A DNA stretch of 64,000 nucleotides from Liolophura sinensis (taxonomy: Eukaryota > Mollusca > Polyplacophora > Chitonida > Chitonidae). Position 1 is the first letter of the stretch, and every line of letters begins with the position of its first letter. The stretch lies in the NCBI RefSeq assembly GCF_032854445.1, contig NC_088305.1:27242628-27306627 (forward strand). The letters run 5' to 3'. Made by a program: the position numbers and the translations under genes. A model generated the notes under the pieces. It saw only the letters and a program-made list of their open reading frames with translations. It was not told the DNA's origin and did not search any database. This document shows positions 1 through 11,060 of this stretch, one piece after another.

Positions 1-1405
1 TCGGTGTCTACCCGACAGACGTGTGGTCCCACAACATGAGCTTGTGTGGACCGGTTCAGTGTGTGAAATTTGCTAGATGTTTTCCCGACAGACATGTGTG
101 GTCCCACAACATGAGTTTGTGTGGTACCACAACATGAGTTTGTGTGGACCGGTTCAGTGTGTGATGTTTACTCGATGTCTCCCCGACAGACATGTGTGGT
201 CCCACAACATGGAGTTTGTGTAGACGGGTTCAGTGTGTGAAGTTTGCTCGATGTCTCCCCGACACACATGTGTGGTCCCACAACATGAGTTTGTGTGGAC
301 ATGTTCAGTGTGTGAAGTTTGCTAGATGTTTTCCCGACAGACATGTGTGCTCCCACAACATGAGTTTGTGTGGTACCACAACATGAGTTTGTGTGGACCG
401 GTTCAGTGTGTGAAGTTTGCTCGATGTTTTCCCGACAGACATGTGTGGTCCCACAACATGATTTTGTGTGGACCGGTTCAGTGTGTGAAATTTGCTAGAT
501 GTTTTCCCGACAGACATGTGTGGTCCCACAACATGGGTTTATGTGGTACCGCAAAATGGGGTTGTGTGGACCGGTTCAGTGTTTGATGTTTGCTCCATGT
601 CTTCACGACAGACATGTGTAGTCCCACAGCATGGCTTTGGTGGACCGGTTCAGTGTGTGATGTTTGCTCGATGTTTTCCCGACAGACATGTGTGCTCCCA
701 CAACATGAGTTTGTGTGGACCGGTTCAGTGTGTGAAATTTGCTAGATGTTTTCCCGACACACATGTGTGGTCCCACAACATGAATTTTGATGGACCGGTT
801 CAGTGTGTGATGTTTCCTCGATGATTTCCTGACAGACATGTGTCCTCCCACAACATGAGTTTGTGTGGTACCACAACATGAGGTTGTGTGAACCGGTTCA
901 GTGTTTGATGTTTGTTCCATGTCTTCACGACAGACATATGTAGTCCCACAACATGGCTTTGGTGGACCGGTTTAGTGTGTGATATTTGCTCGATGTTTTC
1001 CTGACAGACATGTGTGGTTCCACAACATGGGTTTATGTGGTACCGCAACATGGGGTTGTGTGGACCGGTTCAGTGTTTGATGTTTGCTCCATGTCTTCAC
1101 GACAGACATGTGTAGTCCCACAGCATGGCTTTGGTGGACCGGTTCAGTGTGTGATATTTGCTCGATGTTTTCCTGACAGATATGTGTCCTCCCACAACAT
1201 GAGTTTGTGTGAACCGGTTCAGTGTGTGATATTTGCTTAATGTTTTCCCGACACACATGTGTGGTACCACAACATTGGTTTGCGTGGACATGTTCAGTGT
1301 GTGATGTTTGCTCGATGTTTTCCGGACTGACATGTGTGATCCTCTCATTGGTAAATGAAGAGTATCATGTCTACTCGATGTTTTCCCGAGAGACATTTAT
1401 GACTG
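1..1405. repeat. 75-bp satellite array, open at the left edge
   Basis: The unit of about 75 bp contains ACCGGTTCAGTGTGTGA, then GATGTTTTCCCGACAGACAT, then GTCCCACAACATGAGTTTGT. Some units carry an extra ~23-bp block that repeats the CCACAACATGAGTTTGTGTGG part, so monomers of about 75 and 98 bp alternate. Copies diverge and the array decays from about 1320 onward; it begins before the window. Because 75 is a multiple of three, several frames stay open on both strands. These open frames repeat the same peptide and have no other coding signal, so I do not call them genes. Confidence 0.93.
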
Positions 1406-3838
1406 AATTCCCGGGGGAGATATACATGTAGTCCATGGCCTATACTAAAATGTAAACCGCCCTCGTGAAGTCCCGCAATTTTAGCGGTGTATTAATATAA
1501 TAAGAGTCGTGGCCTTGTTCATTCAAAAATCGTAATACTGTGGTGTAAGTGGTTTTTTGTTATAGGACAATATCATTAGAATAAATAAAGAAATCTTATG
1601 AGATTTAAATTCATAGCATATCCAAGATTTCCAAACAACACTAACACAACGTATTAACATCCACGTTGCACAAAAGGGAAATCTGTTAGTCATCCTGCCA
1701 AGAAACATTCTCTATAAAGGCGTACAATTTGCATTTTCTGCCAAATTAATTACTCAATATAAAAGCCATTTACTCGTAAATTAGTCTGATTAATTAGTTA
1801 GAGCAGAATAATTCATCACAAGCATTGATTATTTATTTATTTATTTTATTTGACCATCCGCAGGTACCTTCCCACGTACATTGACTATTTAAGAAGTTCA
1901 TTTACATCGATAAATCTTTAATAAAAATCTGTTAACCTTTTGGACAGTTAATGTGCTTAAATTAATATGGAGAGAAATATAAGTACTATAAAGATACACC
2001 TATACATAAAGGAAGTGTACCAACTCACCCGATGTATTCAGAGATTCCTAGCTACTGTGTACATGGTCGTGTTGACGTGACAGCGAGGTCCGCGTCAATT
2101 CACCGATTGAGACATCACTGCAACTTTCCCTGCCCTTGTAAAATTCGGGCTCTCCTTAACTTTCAAACAAACCCAGTGTACACGTCGGAATTGTTTTGAA
2201 GAACTTCCCAGAATCTCCAGATTGGATTGGCTTTTCACAATGCCATCAATGAAGCTCTAGGGAAACTTTAGTAGTTTTGCGCAGATTACTTTTGCTCGTG
2301 CTATGGACAGAAAAATTTCTCGACGTTCCACAAAAGTCTGTGGTCTCTTTGGCAGTATAATTTGTTCTGTGAGGCTTTAAAAATAAAATCCTCTGACCGT
2401 CATCTGCAAAATATCGTAATAAAACCCACACAATTAGTGAAAAATGTCCAGAAGCAACGAGATTGTCAAGATCTACCCGCCAAAAGACATCAGATTCAAT
2501 TTAGGCCTGTCGGCTCGTCAAGTAGATATCAGCAGTATAGGCTCTCATCTCTCTGCACATCGATGGAACACAAAGGGCCTTCCAACACTGCGGCTGACTG
2601 TCACCGTTTCCGGGAAATGAGCCTCTTATCGCTATCTCCTCGGGTAGTTCCGTCAGCTAACGAAGCGCCCTCGGTATGTGTTGCGGCTGAAGCAGATAGC
2701 CCTACTTCTGAAGTATGATGAATTACACTCTAACGTTTTCCCTACTTTCGCTCCCTTTATTCTTTATCGATTCTCCCAGATACTCGAACCATATGGGACC
2801 ATGCGCCTCTGTCATTCGTCGGCCGACGGTCTCCTAGGGGAAGCTTTCAGTCATCAACAGTTGTTACCAAATCAAGCATACCGAGTACAGGATCACTGGT
2901 CTGTAAGAATAGAAGCAAAGAATGCGGAATGTTTCAAAGGGCGTTTACAGATCTGGATTCAAGCCCGTTAGAAAGTTTTATGGATATCTACAGCGACGTT
3001 GCTGTACTAAATCAGAGCAACAATGTAGGCTACTCAATGAGGTTAACATGGTTAAGGAAAAAATATTTGCCTGTATGCTTAACACATTTTTCCATTTTGG
3101 GGAAAAAGCGATTGGGTTGGGTGGTTGGAGAGGTGTAGTTGAATCATTCTCTTACAAACAAACATTATCAGCGATCCATGAAAGAACGTTAATATTAGGT
3201 ACACATCAGAAAACCCTTCTTAGGTTTCCCGAGATTTTTGTACGATAATAGTGTGCATACACCACAAACGGTTTTATAAACGCAAAATCTAATTCCGAAC
3301 CAATAACGAATATCACAAAAATAATTATAAAACCCCATGAAAAGATAATCAAAGTTAAGGCCCACACATATGTGTCAAGATTTAAAGGCGGTTTTAATAG
3401 TGGTAAACTAGGAATAAGGCGTCGCTTTTCAATGTTACGTCATGAAAATCTTCACGTCACTCAAGGGTAAGTTGTACACGGGATCACGTCTATGATTTAC
3501 TGCATTTGATTGTTTTTGTTCGTCTTACTCACGGACAAAATGGTTGTCAGTGTCATGGGGTTGTCGTTCACCCGTTAGAACGCGTAAACGGCCATTTGAG
3601 CCGTCGTACACCGCTAATTATCGCCAAGTGCCGACGATGTTTACAAATTCACCTTCCAAGGGCGGGATGGATTTGTTTGTTTCTTGTTTTTTTTTTCACG
3701 ACACTTCCGTTATAGCCAATGTACCTCTCTAGCTTTGGTAAGAATAAGCAAAGCGAACAACGACGCTCGTGTGGTTATCTAGTGTTCGCTGAAGACAACA
3801 TTGCCAATACGTTGTGCATGCCGGAACGTCATATGTGG
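1406..3838. other. No supported gene
   Basis: AT-rich DNA with stop codons in all frames at short intervals. The longest open frames (for example 2362-2718 and 2922-3248) use ordinary composition, show no domain I recognise and lack convincing splice signals. Apart from the SINE remnant at 1828-1885, nothing is recognisable. Confidence 0.6.
1828..1885 (-). mobile_element. SINE-A remnant (internally deleted)
   Basis: A run of ATTTATTTATTT tail sequence is joined directly to GACCATCCGCAGGTACCTTC and CCACGTAC. In full copies this middle part lies about 120 bp from the tail. The body between has been lost and the tRNA-like head is missing. Orientation is minus, because the tail precedes the body on the plus strand. 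Confidence 0.5.
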
Positions 3839-4181
3839 GAGAGTGAGTGAGGGAGTGTTTGGAGTTTAACGTCGTATTTAATAATTTTTCAGTCACATCA
3901 CGACGGAGTCCTTAGAGTGCACGTACGTGTAATATGCATCCTTGTTGCAGGACGATTTTCCAATGCTCTTTTATCTAGTGCTGCTTCTCTGTGACAACTT
4001 ACCGAAGGCAAGTAAGACGCCCCACCCGAGCCATTATCCTGATATGTGTCAACTAGTCGTTGCACTACCCCTTAATGCTGAACGCCAAGCGAGCTTAAGG
4101 TCTTAGGTGTGACCGACCCAAGATTGACCCTGGATCCACTGCCCGTCGAAGCGGACGCTTCACCAACTGGGCCATAGGGGC
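3839..4181 (-). mobile_element. SINE-B, near full length
   Basis: Read on the minus strand, it starts with a tRNA-like head (CCCCTATGGCCCAGTTGGTG..., then GCGTCCGCTTCGACGGGCAG). It continues through the family body containing TTACTTGCCTTCGG-type sequence and ends in the CACTCCCTCACTCACTC tail. This is the same family as the copies at 15815, 18014, 33752, 36256 and 40642. tRNA-derived SINEs are copied by RNA polymerase III and a partner LINE; none of that machinery is in this window. Confidence 0.88.
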
Positions 4182-5100
4182 AGGAGAAAGATACGGCAGA
4201 AGTTTATCAAAGGTCAGTGCTTTCATTTTCAAGAGTCCGAGCACTCCAGTTTACTCCACCCATAAAACTGGCAGCCATCGTGTAAGTGCAAAAGTTCCGA
4301 AATAATCAAATCAGCGCAGATCTTCTTCGAACCATGATGTCTGTTCTGTTCCTTTAAAGCATCCTTTATACAATTTTTAAATAAATATAAACATCCGTCA
4401 GACTACTTTCCTTGGGATATGGGCCTGTTATTATAGTTTTTATTACAATAAGCCAGAAGCTATCATTCGATCTTTCTTTGTTAATATTTCTGTTCTTCAA
4501 CTTCTCCTTAACTGACACTGCGCTTTGCTCGCCGTCCTAATTTGCTATATACGTTTGATGTGCATTTTATGTTTCGTCACGTGAATCTCGTTAGTTGTCT
4601 AGGCGCCGACTCAAGCACCTGTTGATCATGATCGTCTATCACCGAGTCTTTACGAAAGCTATTGGTCTCTTGGGTACACCCAATCAGATGTGAAAGACAC
4701 AGGGATATTGAAACCGGATGGCATGAATGGGTCAAAGAAAGCGGAATAACTGGGTGGTGAAAATGGATTCTGATTTCGGCCAACCGTAATCCGGCAGTGT
4801 TTCGCTTGCAGTCATGCTGTACATTACACCCTACGCTATTTCCATTGTTCTGAAAGACAGTTATCAATAGACGATCGCTGAGGAATTCAAATACGTAAAA
4901 TACAAAGAGGCCATTATTGGAAAAGAAACAAAACATGAACAGTCGCATGCACATCAACAGTCTCATACACATGAAAAGTCCTGTTCTTTACGCTGCTCCA
5001 ACTTTGGATTCAAAACTAATTGAACAAATGGCTCTAATTTCCCTGATATTATGAATGGCATCTGTACTAGCCGGTTACGCGATACAAGTAAGCCGAAGTA
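4182..5100. other. No supported gene
   Basis: Unique-looking sequence. An open frame of 131 codons on the minus strand (4577-4972) has a repeated MCMRLL start, no recognisable domain and no GC-biased third positions. I treat it as chance. Confidence 0.5.
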
Positions 5101-5290
5101 TGTCCAGCAATTGCTTCGGTGGCCTAATAGTTAGAACGTTCGCCTCGAAGTCAGGAGATCCGGTATCTAACCTGGACTTTGAAAATGATACTGGGTTCTA
5201 CCTCGCTTGGCCCTCAACACTGAGAGGTTAGAGCAAAGAAACACGAGTGGTTGGCCCGGTGTGAGTATAATGTGACCGGGTGTCATATAT
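5101..5290 (+). mobile_element. Third tRNA-derived SINE family (SINE-C)
   Basis: A tRNA-like head (GGTGGCCTAATAGTTAGAAC, then a degraded B box, GATCCGGTATCTAACC) is followed by a body with CTTGGCCCTCAACACTGAG and GTGACCGGGTGTCAT, ending in an A/T-rich tail. It is unrelated to SINE-A and SINE-B here, and only one copy is seen. I recall similar bodies in mollusc genomes, which is memory rather than a search. Confidence 0.55.
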
Positions 5291-5417
5291 TAAAAAATTT
5301 TTGCTTTTTTTAACAAATATGTACAAAATTTTTTCTGAGCGACTTGACGTTTTTGTTCTGAAAGCAATTCACCAAGTATATTGATTTTTTTAGGATTAGG
5401 ATTTAACGCCCTTTTGG

Positions 5418-6250
5418 TTGTGCAATCATGACGTGACGCGAACAGATACCTATGAAGTCACAGTGTTCCAAATGTCAAAGATTAGCGACGAATCTATAGA
5501 TCTATGCGTCAAACAGACATTCTTATATCAACCGTCAGCCAACAAGGACGTTTCCAGGTCGATATTTGTAAGGTTAAATCCCCAAAAGACGTATAACACA
5601 AACCACTCAGAACTAAGAAAGTATATAAAGTAGAACAGAATCATGCCAAGAGAAGCAGTCAACAGGATTCAATAATCTTGGAAAGATGCAAGGTGTGTTC
5701 TAGGGGAATGAGTTGAATCCGTATTCAGATCGTCTACCACGCTATCGATAATAAAATATGTCAGCTGCGCTTTGCTTGCAAGTGTACATATATTCAATTT
5801 ATTTATTCATTTATTTGATTGATGTTTTACGCCGTACTCAAGAATATTTCACTTATACGACGGCGACCAGCATTATGGCAGGAGGAAACCGGGGGAAACC
5901 CACGACCACCCACAGACCTTCCCACTTACGGCCGGAGAGGAAGCCAACATGAGCTGGACTTGAACTCACAGCGAGACTCCTGGGTCATTACGCTGTGCTA
6001 GCGTGCTAACCAACTGAGCCACGGAGGCCCCTCACATCATATATTCAAAGTGGCAGTCTGATTCAAAACGATAAATATACTGTCCCTAACCTCGGCTTGA
6101 GCGGAGTTAGACACAATCATGAAGGAGAGTGCCAGACATTCTGAACGTTCTGTCCATATTTAATTACATGAGAATTACTGTATACTCATTGCAAAACTTA
6201 AGAAACTTGAGTGAAGGCGTTTGACGGAATACCGTTGGCCACTACTTTCT
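5418..6250 (+). repeat. Modular repeat, G segment, interrupted by a SINE
   Basis: Sequence such as AACTAAGAAAGTATAT, GATAATAAAATATGT and GCTTGCAAGTGT recurs in the same order near 56820-57060 and 60560-60900. Those copies run straight through, whereas this one is split by the SINE-A at 5798-6037. The right-hand part (GACACAATCATGAAGG to AACTTAAGAAACTT) also recurs at 31425-31720. No frame is shared between copies. Confidence 0.7.
5798..6037 (-). mobile_element. SINE-A with perfect 11-bp target duplication
   Basis: Tail (TTTATTTATTCATTTATTTG), conserved body (TTTTACGCCGTACTCAAGAA...) and a tRNA-like head on the minus strand ending in GGGGCCTCCGTGGCTCAG at 6031. The flanks are CATATATTCAA at 5787-5797 and again at 6038-6048, an exact target-site duplication. 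A partial deletion lies between the body and head. It interrupts the modular repeat. Confidence 0.93.
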
Positions 6251-6795
6251 TCACTGATAACTGCTGACGTTGATTGAATTCGTCACACAACACACGATTT
6301 TAACAAATGCCACAGGGCAAGACATGCTCACGCCATATGTACGACCCTTCGGTATATTGCTGTGGAAGTAAGGACAATTCACGATGTCAAAAATTAAAAC
6401 CATCGTACTCGTCGTGCAGTCAGCGAGAGAGGAAATCGTTTTATTTATATACAAATACAGGTCCAGATAAGATGATAAGAGATAAGATAAGAGTCTGTGG
6501 TTTCCTTTAAATCCATCGAACGTGGATTTTTGCTATACATGGGTTGGTTAAAGCTAGCTGCCCAAGTTTGAGCGATTTATTTCTGGTGACAAATAAGCTG
6601 TGACCTTAATAATATAATTCCAGCATGGCCATTGTCGTGTGGATTTCGACAACAAATCAACCACGGTTTGCTACTTTACCTTTAAGGTTTCCAATTTCTT
6701 AAGCTGGGACACAAACCATTTTACACTGGGTCACCATTTACAAACTTTCGTAAATCAACTTTAGGTAATTTTTCCCGTCAATGAACGTCAAGTGT

Positions 6796-6940
6796 AGTTA
6801 TTTATTTATCTGATTAGTTTTTTTTACGCCGTCATCAAGAATGTTTCTCTTATACGACGGCAGCCAGCATTATGGTGGTAGGAAACCGGACAAATCCCGG
6901 GAGAAACTCACGACCATCAAGAGGTTGTTGCCACACCCAG
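6796..6940 (-). mobile_element. SINE-A, head truncated
   Basis: Tail ATTTATTTATCTGATTAG, body with TTTTACGCCGTCATCAAGAA, CTTATACGACGGC and the GGAAACCGG..GGGAGAAACTC segment. The match stops near GGTTGTTGCC, so the tRNA-like head is missing. Confidence 0.85.
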
Positions 6941-7693
6941 AACTATGTAAAACAACACATTATGGATGGATCACACGGGTTACATAAACTTTGAGATAAG
7001 ATAATTTTGCTTTTTGTGTTATGATGAATGTCAAGATTTTGAAAAAAAATTTCTTTGACAATACAGGTACATAAATTAATCAAATAATGCATGAACCCAT
7101 GAACAATTGATTAAGTCAAAGGACATATTTTTTATTGTTCGGGTTTGAAATACTTCCGTTGTTATTCAAGAATAATGGGGCAAAAAAAGTTGTGATTGCT
7201 TTTTTTAGCCATGGAAGCAAAAAGAAAAAATAACTACACACAAAAACAACAAAAGAATTACGTCTCTTGATTAATGTTTAACGCATGACTGTTACGTCTC
7301 TGGGCGACGTGAATTTAAAAGTGCCATTGATTATTTCAGTGGCTTTTAAAATCCACAATCTGAAATACAGTCGTTTGAACCGCAGACTCGTTTTTTTTTT
7401 TTTTTTTTGGCTTGGTGTTTTGGGTTTTGGCTCTGATATGGATAACAGTGATGAGTTGTTAAGGGGAATAACTCGTCGACTTACAGGCAATATTCTACAG
7501 GCCTACTTTCTGGCTCACTTGCGAAACGAATCATTAATTTGTGTTCCAAGCATGCATTGGACAGCAATACAAGTAAGCAATAACACCTGTAATGATGCTT
7601 TATGCGAGACTTGGGCACTTAAACTATTTATTAATTTACTATTATTTAAAATTATCGCACTTACTTACTCATAACTAGAATTTAAAAAGACAT
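6941..7693. other. No supported gene; T-rich runs
   Basis: A/T-rich sequence with a run of about 20 T near 7390. A 129-codon frame (7285-7674) reads through the poly-T as a run of phenylalanine, which is low-complexity rather than coding evidence. Confidence 0.55.
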
Positions 7694-7947
7694 ATTCTTT
7701 TATTTATTTTTATTTACTTGATGAGTGTTTTACGCCGTATTCAAGAATATTTCTCTTATTCGACGGCGACCAGGATTATCGTTGGAGGAAACCAGACAGA
7801 GCCCGAGGGAAACACACGACCATCCGCAAGTTACGGCAGGCCTTCCCACGTACGGCCAGAGAGGAAGCCCGGGTAAGCTGGAATTTAACTCAATGCGACT
7901 GCATTGGTAAAAGGCTCCTGTGCGTGCTAACCCCTTCGGCCACGGTT
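7694..7947 (-). mobile_element. SINE-A, diverged near full length
   Basis: The full body is present (GTTTTACGCCGTATTCAAGA, CGACGGCGACCAGGATTAT, CCTTCCCACGTACGGCC). It ends in a decayed tRNA-like head (GCTAACCCCTTCGGCCACGG). Divergence is higher than in the copy at 61874. Confidence 0.85.
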
Positions 7948-8030
7948 GTTCTTTTAGCTTAGTAGCCTATACAAAATCTTAACATACTGTTTGTACGGCG
8001 AGAAAGACTGCAGTGATTTCTTCAATAAGG

Positions 8031-8118
8031 CGGGGTTTCCTCCCACCATAATGCTGGCTGCCGTCGTATAAGTGAAATATTCCTGAGTACGGTGTAAAAC
8101 ACAATCGGACAAAATTAA
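8031..8118 (+). mobile_element. SINE-A 3' fragment
   Basis: Only the last ~85 bp of the family: TTTCCTCCCACCATAATGCT, CGTCGTATAAGTGAAATATT and GTGTAAAACACAATC. It is 5' truncated. Confidence 0.8.
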
Positions 8119-8762
8119 TACGGTAGTGAATCAGTAGAAGATCAATAAGTGCCCGTGTAGCATTGTCTGGTTGACAGTGTCGTCATTGATTCCAGTTTTA
8201 AAAACAGAGCAGAAATCGTTCCTTCAGAATCTAAATATATCACTATCGGAGACTAGCATATTAGTAGCTTCTTTTCACCTGTCGTCATATGCTTCATATA
8301 CGTGTTTCGTTTCCATTGAATAACTCGCGGCCTGGGACCACGTGAAAATCAGGCGAGATTTATCTAATTTCCAATTTCTCGACTCTCTAATTGACAGTGT
8401 GGGCCGAAAACCCGAGAATAAATACTGTACATATTCTGCGAGTTCTTCCCTTCTTGAGTCTTTTTGTTAGTGTTGTTAATACTATCCTTTTGCTTTCGTT
8501 TAATTTTTTTAGTATAACCGTATTAAAGGCCGTATTGAAATGGCTGTCCTACGAGTGTCACTAAAATCCCCAATCTCCGTGTCAGTTTATTAGGAACTCT
8601 CAAGCACATGTACACATACTCTCAGTTTTTTGTTTGTTTTTGTTTTGTTTTTGATTTTGTGGCAAACGTATTTTGATTAACTTTTCATGAATTCTTGGCC
8701 TTTGGTTTAAAAGATGTGCACGACTGCCGTCAGTTTCTAAATTTAGCTTGCCACTGTTTCAG

Positions 8763-9711
8763 CGCCTGCTGTCTGCCTCTACCTTAGAATATTCCAGAAT
8801 GCGCTCAGTTCGGTGCCTGTTTGTTTACATCAAGTGTTCAGGAATTTTCTTATTCTAGACAATTCCACCAGGCTATATAAGACCTATGAAAGCAGGTCAA
8901 AAGGAGAGAAAGGAGAGAACGGAGAGAAAGGAGAGAACGGAGAGAAAGGAGAGAACGGAGAATTATTGAGAGTTTTGGATGCTTTCGCTGTGTATTACTT
9001 TAGTAGGCCTTTTGTGCTGAATTTTGGTGTCCTTATAGCCTCTGGCTTTGTTATATCATATCTTCACCGAGCACTTGTTCAGTCCGAACTTGTATATTTA
9101 ATTTGTGCTCTTGTGTACACAGTGCTCATTAGTACACGGACCCTGTCTGTTGAATTTTGTGTATATTTCGTCATACACTCAGTTATACTGTGGATTTTCC
9201 CTCTTGTGAATTTGCCTCTGAGCATTTATGCCTATGTGGTATATATTGTGGAATATATGCGTTCGTTTGGACTTGACACCGTAAGTACTTTAGTATTTGT
9301 ATAGATACTGCTATCATTTCTTGTTAAACTTAAGTACTTTAGTATTTGTATTAGTCTTATTATCTGTTCTTGTTAAAGCTAATAAATTGTTGTAAAATAA
9401 AATCTGCTGGTTTTTGTTATTTTTTTGTGCAGCTAAACTGTCGTGTATTTTGAACAAGCCATCTCTTTATAATACAGACAGTTTGGGTCGTAACAGAAGT
9501 CTATATGATCTTTGAAATTCTCACAACGCGAAATGTGTGGAAAATTTTATCCACGTTGGTACTTTGCTTTGTATTAATGTTGTATAACAAAAATGATGAC
9601 AGTGTTTGGGGTAATTTTGGACCAGGGAAGTCAGATAAATTGCAATTATCATCACTGCATTTCTATTACCTCATTCTGCTTATCCATGCTGCTAGGGATG
9701 CATTTACATGA
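8763..9711 (+). CDS. Candidate two-exon membrane protein with collagen-like tract (partial)
   Basis: I do not recognise this protein. A stretch open from 8763 follows a good acceptor (CCACTGTTTCAG) and ends at a strong donor (GTAAGTAC at 9281) with codon phase 0. A second acceptor at 9476-9477 (ATAATACAG) opens the next exon, also in phase 0, giving an intron of 197 bp. The joined frame runs to a stop at 9709-9711. Exon 1 encodes GEK/GEN triplets (an 18-bp DNA repeat, three copies) in Gly-X-Y register, followed by three or four strongly hydrophobic segments. Exon 2 adds another hydrophobic segment and ends inside a dispersed repeat. No initiator ATG is found in frame, so an upstream exon is missing or the gene is dead. 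The intron has a 20-bp duplication (9282-9301 and 9331-9350). Confidence 0.33.
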
Positions 9712-10440
9712 ACAGTTAGAATAAAACCCTGACAGAGGTAAACTTAAAATAGGCCGTATTTCATAGGTTACGTGTGGCCATTTGCCAGATATCACACTCT
9801 TTATGCTGTACGTCTTTATAAACTTTATACTAAAAATACTCTAAGCCTTCGTTGATGTGACAAGTGAAGTTATATAATTAGTAACAAATGGCATAGAAAA
9901 AAACCTAATTCTGCAGATATAATAACGGTTTTCTAAAACGGTAATGAAGTTTTTGTCAAACGGCTCTGATGCCCACTTGAACCACACACTGTTAATTAGC
10001 TCTGAACGAACAATTGGTAGAGTTTCCCGTAATTTAATCCAATGCCGCATATAGATCTGTACGTTTTCTGAACTATCGGGAAAAATAATCTCGTTCAATT
10101 TTTAAGCGGAGATTACTGCAAGAAAATGACTGACATTTGTAGGGGAGAATTGTTATTGACACGCGCTGAGCCGTTCACTAGTTCGACTGAAATACCCCTA
10201 GAATATTTTAACACCAACTTGGCATTTCTACGTGACCTTATTAATATGGTAATTGTGTTCTGAATAGAGAAGATCACGTGCTGTGTCAGGTCACCTGAGT
10301 TTGTTGACGAAAGAGGGAATGAGAAAGCAGACAAAACTGAACAGATTGAAGGGCTTACCAAAACAAACATTCTCGAAACAGGAGTCAGCGTTGACCCCAA
10401 AACGGAAACGGTAAACATTTACAGACATATACATTGGATT
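9630..10440 (+). repeat. Modular repeat, D and E segments
   Basis: D (GATAAATTGCAATTA, GAATAAAACCCTGAC, ATAGGCCGTATTTCAT, TATCACAC) recurs at 21751, 35193 and 40606. E (GTCAAACGGCTCTGATGCCC, GGCATTTCTACGTGA, TAATATGGTAATTG) recurs at 42030 and 57870. Open frames here are not shared between copies, so the repeat looks non-coding. Confidence 0.72.
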
Positions 10441-11060
10441 AAAAATCAAAGCCATCAGTGAAATGGAACCTTTAAACCATTCCTCATGTGACTTGTCATT
10501 AAAATATCGGTGTACGCTAAATAAATTATGAGTGAGACAATACTATACAATCAGTCCTTCCGCCTATTTTGTGCTCATTAAGATCATATTTTTTGGGTGT
10601 TGAGAGGATGTTTAATGTATATCACACATGATCCTTCTCATAATGATTACAAGAAAGGTCTTGGAAAGGGACTGAAATCTCATGTTTTGTTAGAACAAGT
10701 TGCGACTTTTCACGCTTACAACAATAAGGACATCAATATTGGATAATTCTGATAATATCCTAGTAATATCGAGATGCTAAGTTCCACAGGCAGTTAATCT
10801 GTCTTCAAGATGTCTTCTTAATTTTACACCGACCACGGAATCTAATCGGATGATTTGTCAAAGTGCCCGATCCTTTTGCCACGCTGATTTACACTTTAAC
10901 GATCTTGGTCAACATTTTGGTTAGAAGACTGCTGGTAGAGTCCGACTCTAGTCACTCACAGTTTTCCTTGTCAGGTAGCAAGCGGTGTTTTAGCGTGTAT
11001 CAGCACGATATGAGTGTCGAAGTTATGCAATACCATGCTCAGGACTTATTCAGACTACAG
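10441..11060. other. No supported gene
   Basis: AT-rich sequence between the modular repeat and the 31-bp minisatellite. Nothing is recognised. Confidence 0.5.

Noticed and set aside
168-1431. Many overlapping open frames on both strands
   Set aside because: They are products of the 75-bp satellite, whose length is a multiple of three; peptides repeat the same motif and have no family resemblance.
7285-7674. 129-codon frame with a run of phenylalanines
   Set aside because: Caused by a poly-T tract; no codon bias or domain.
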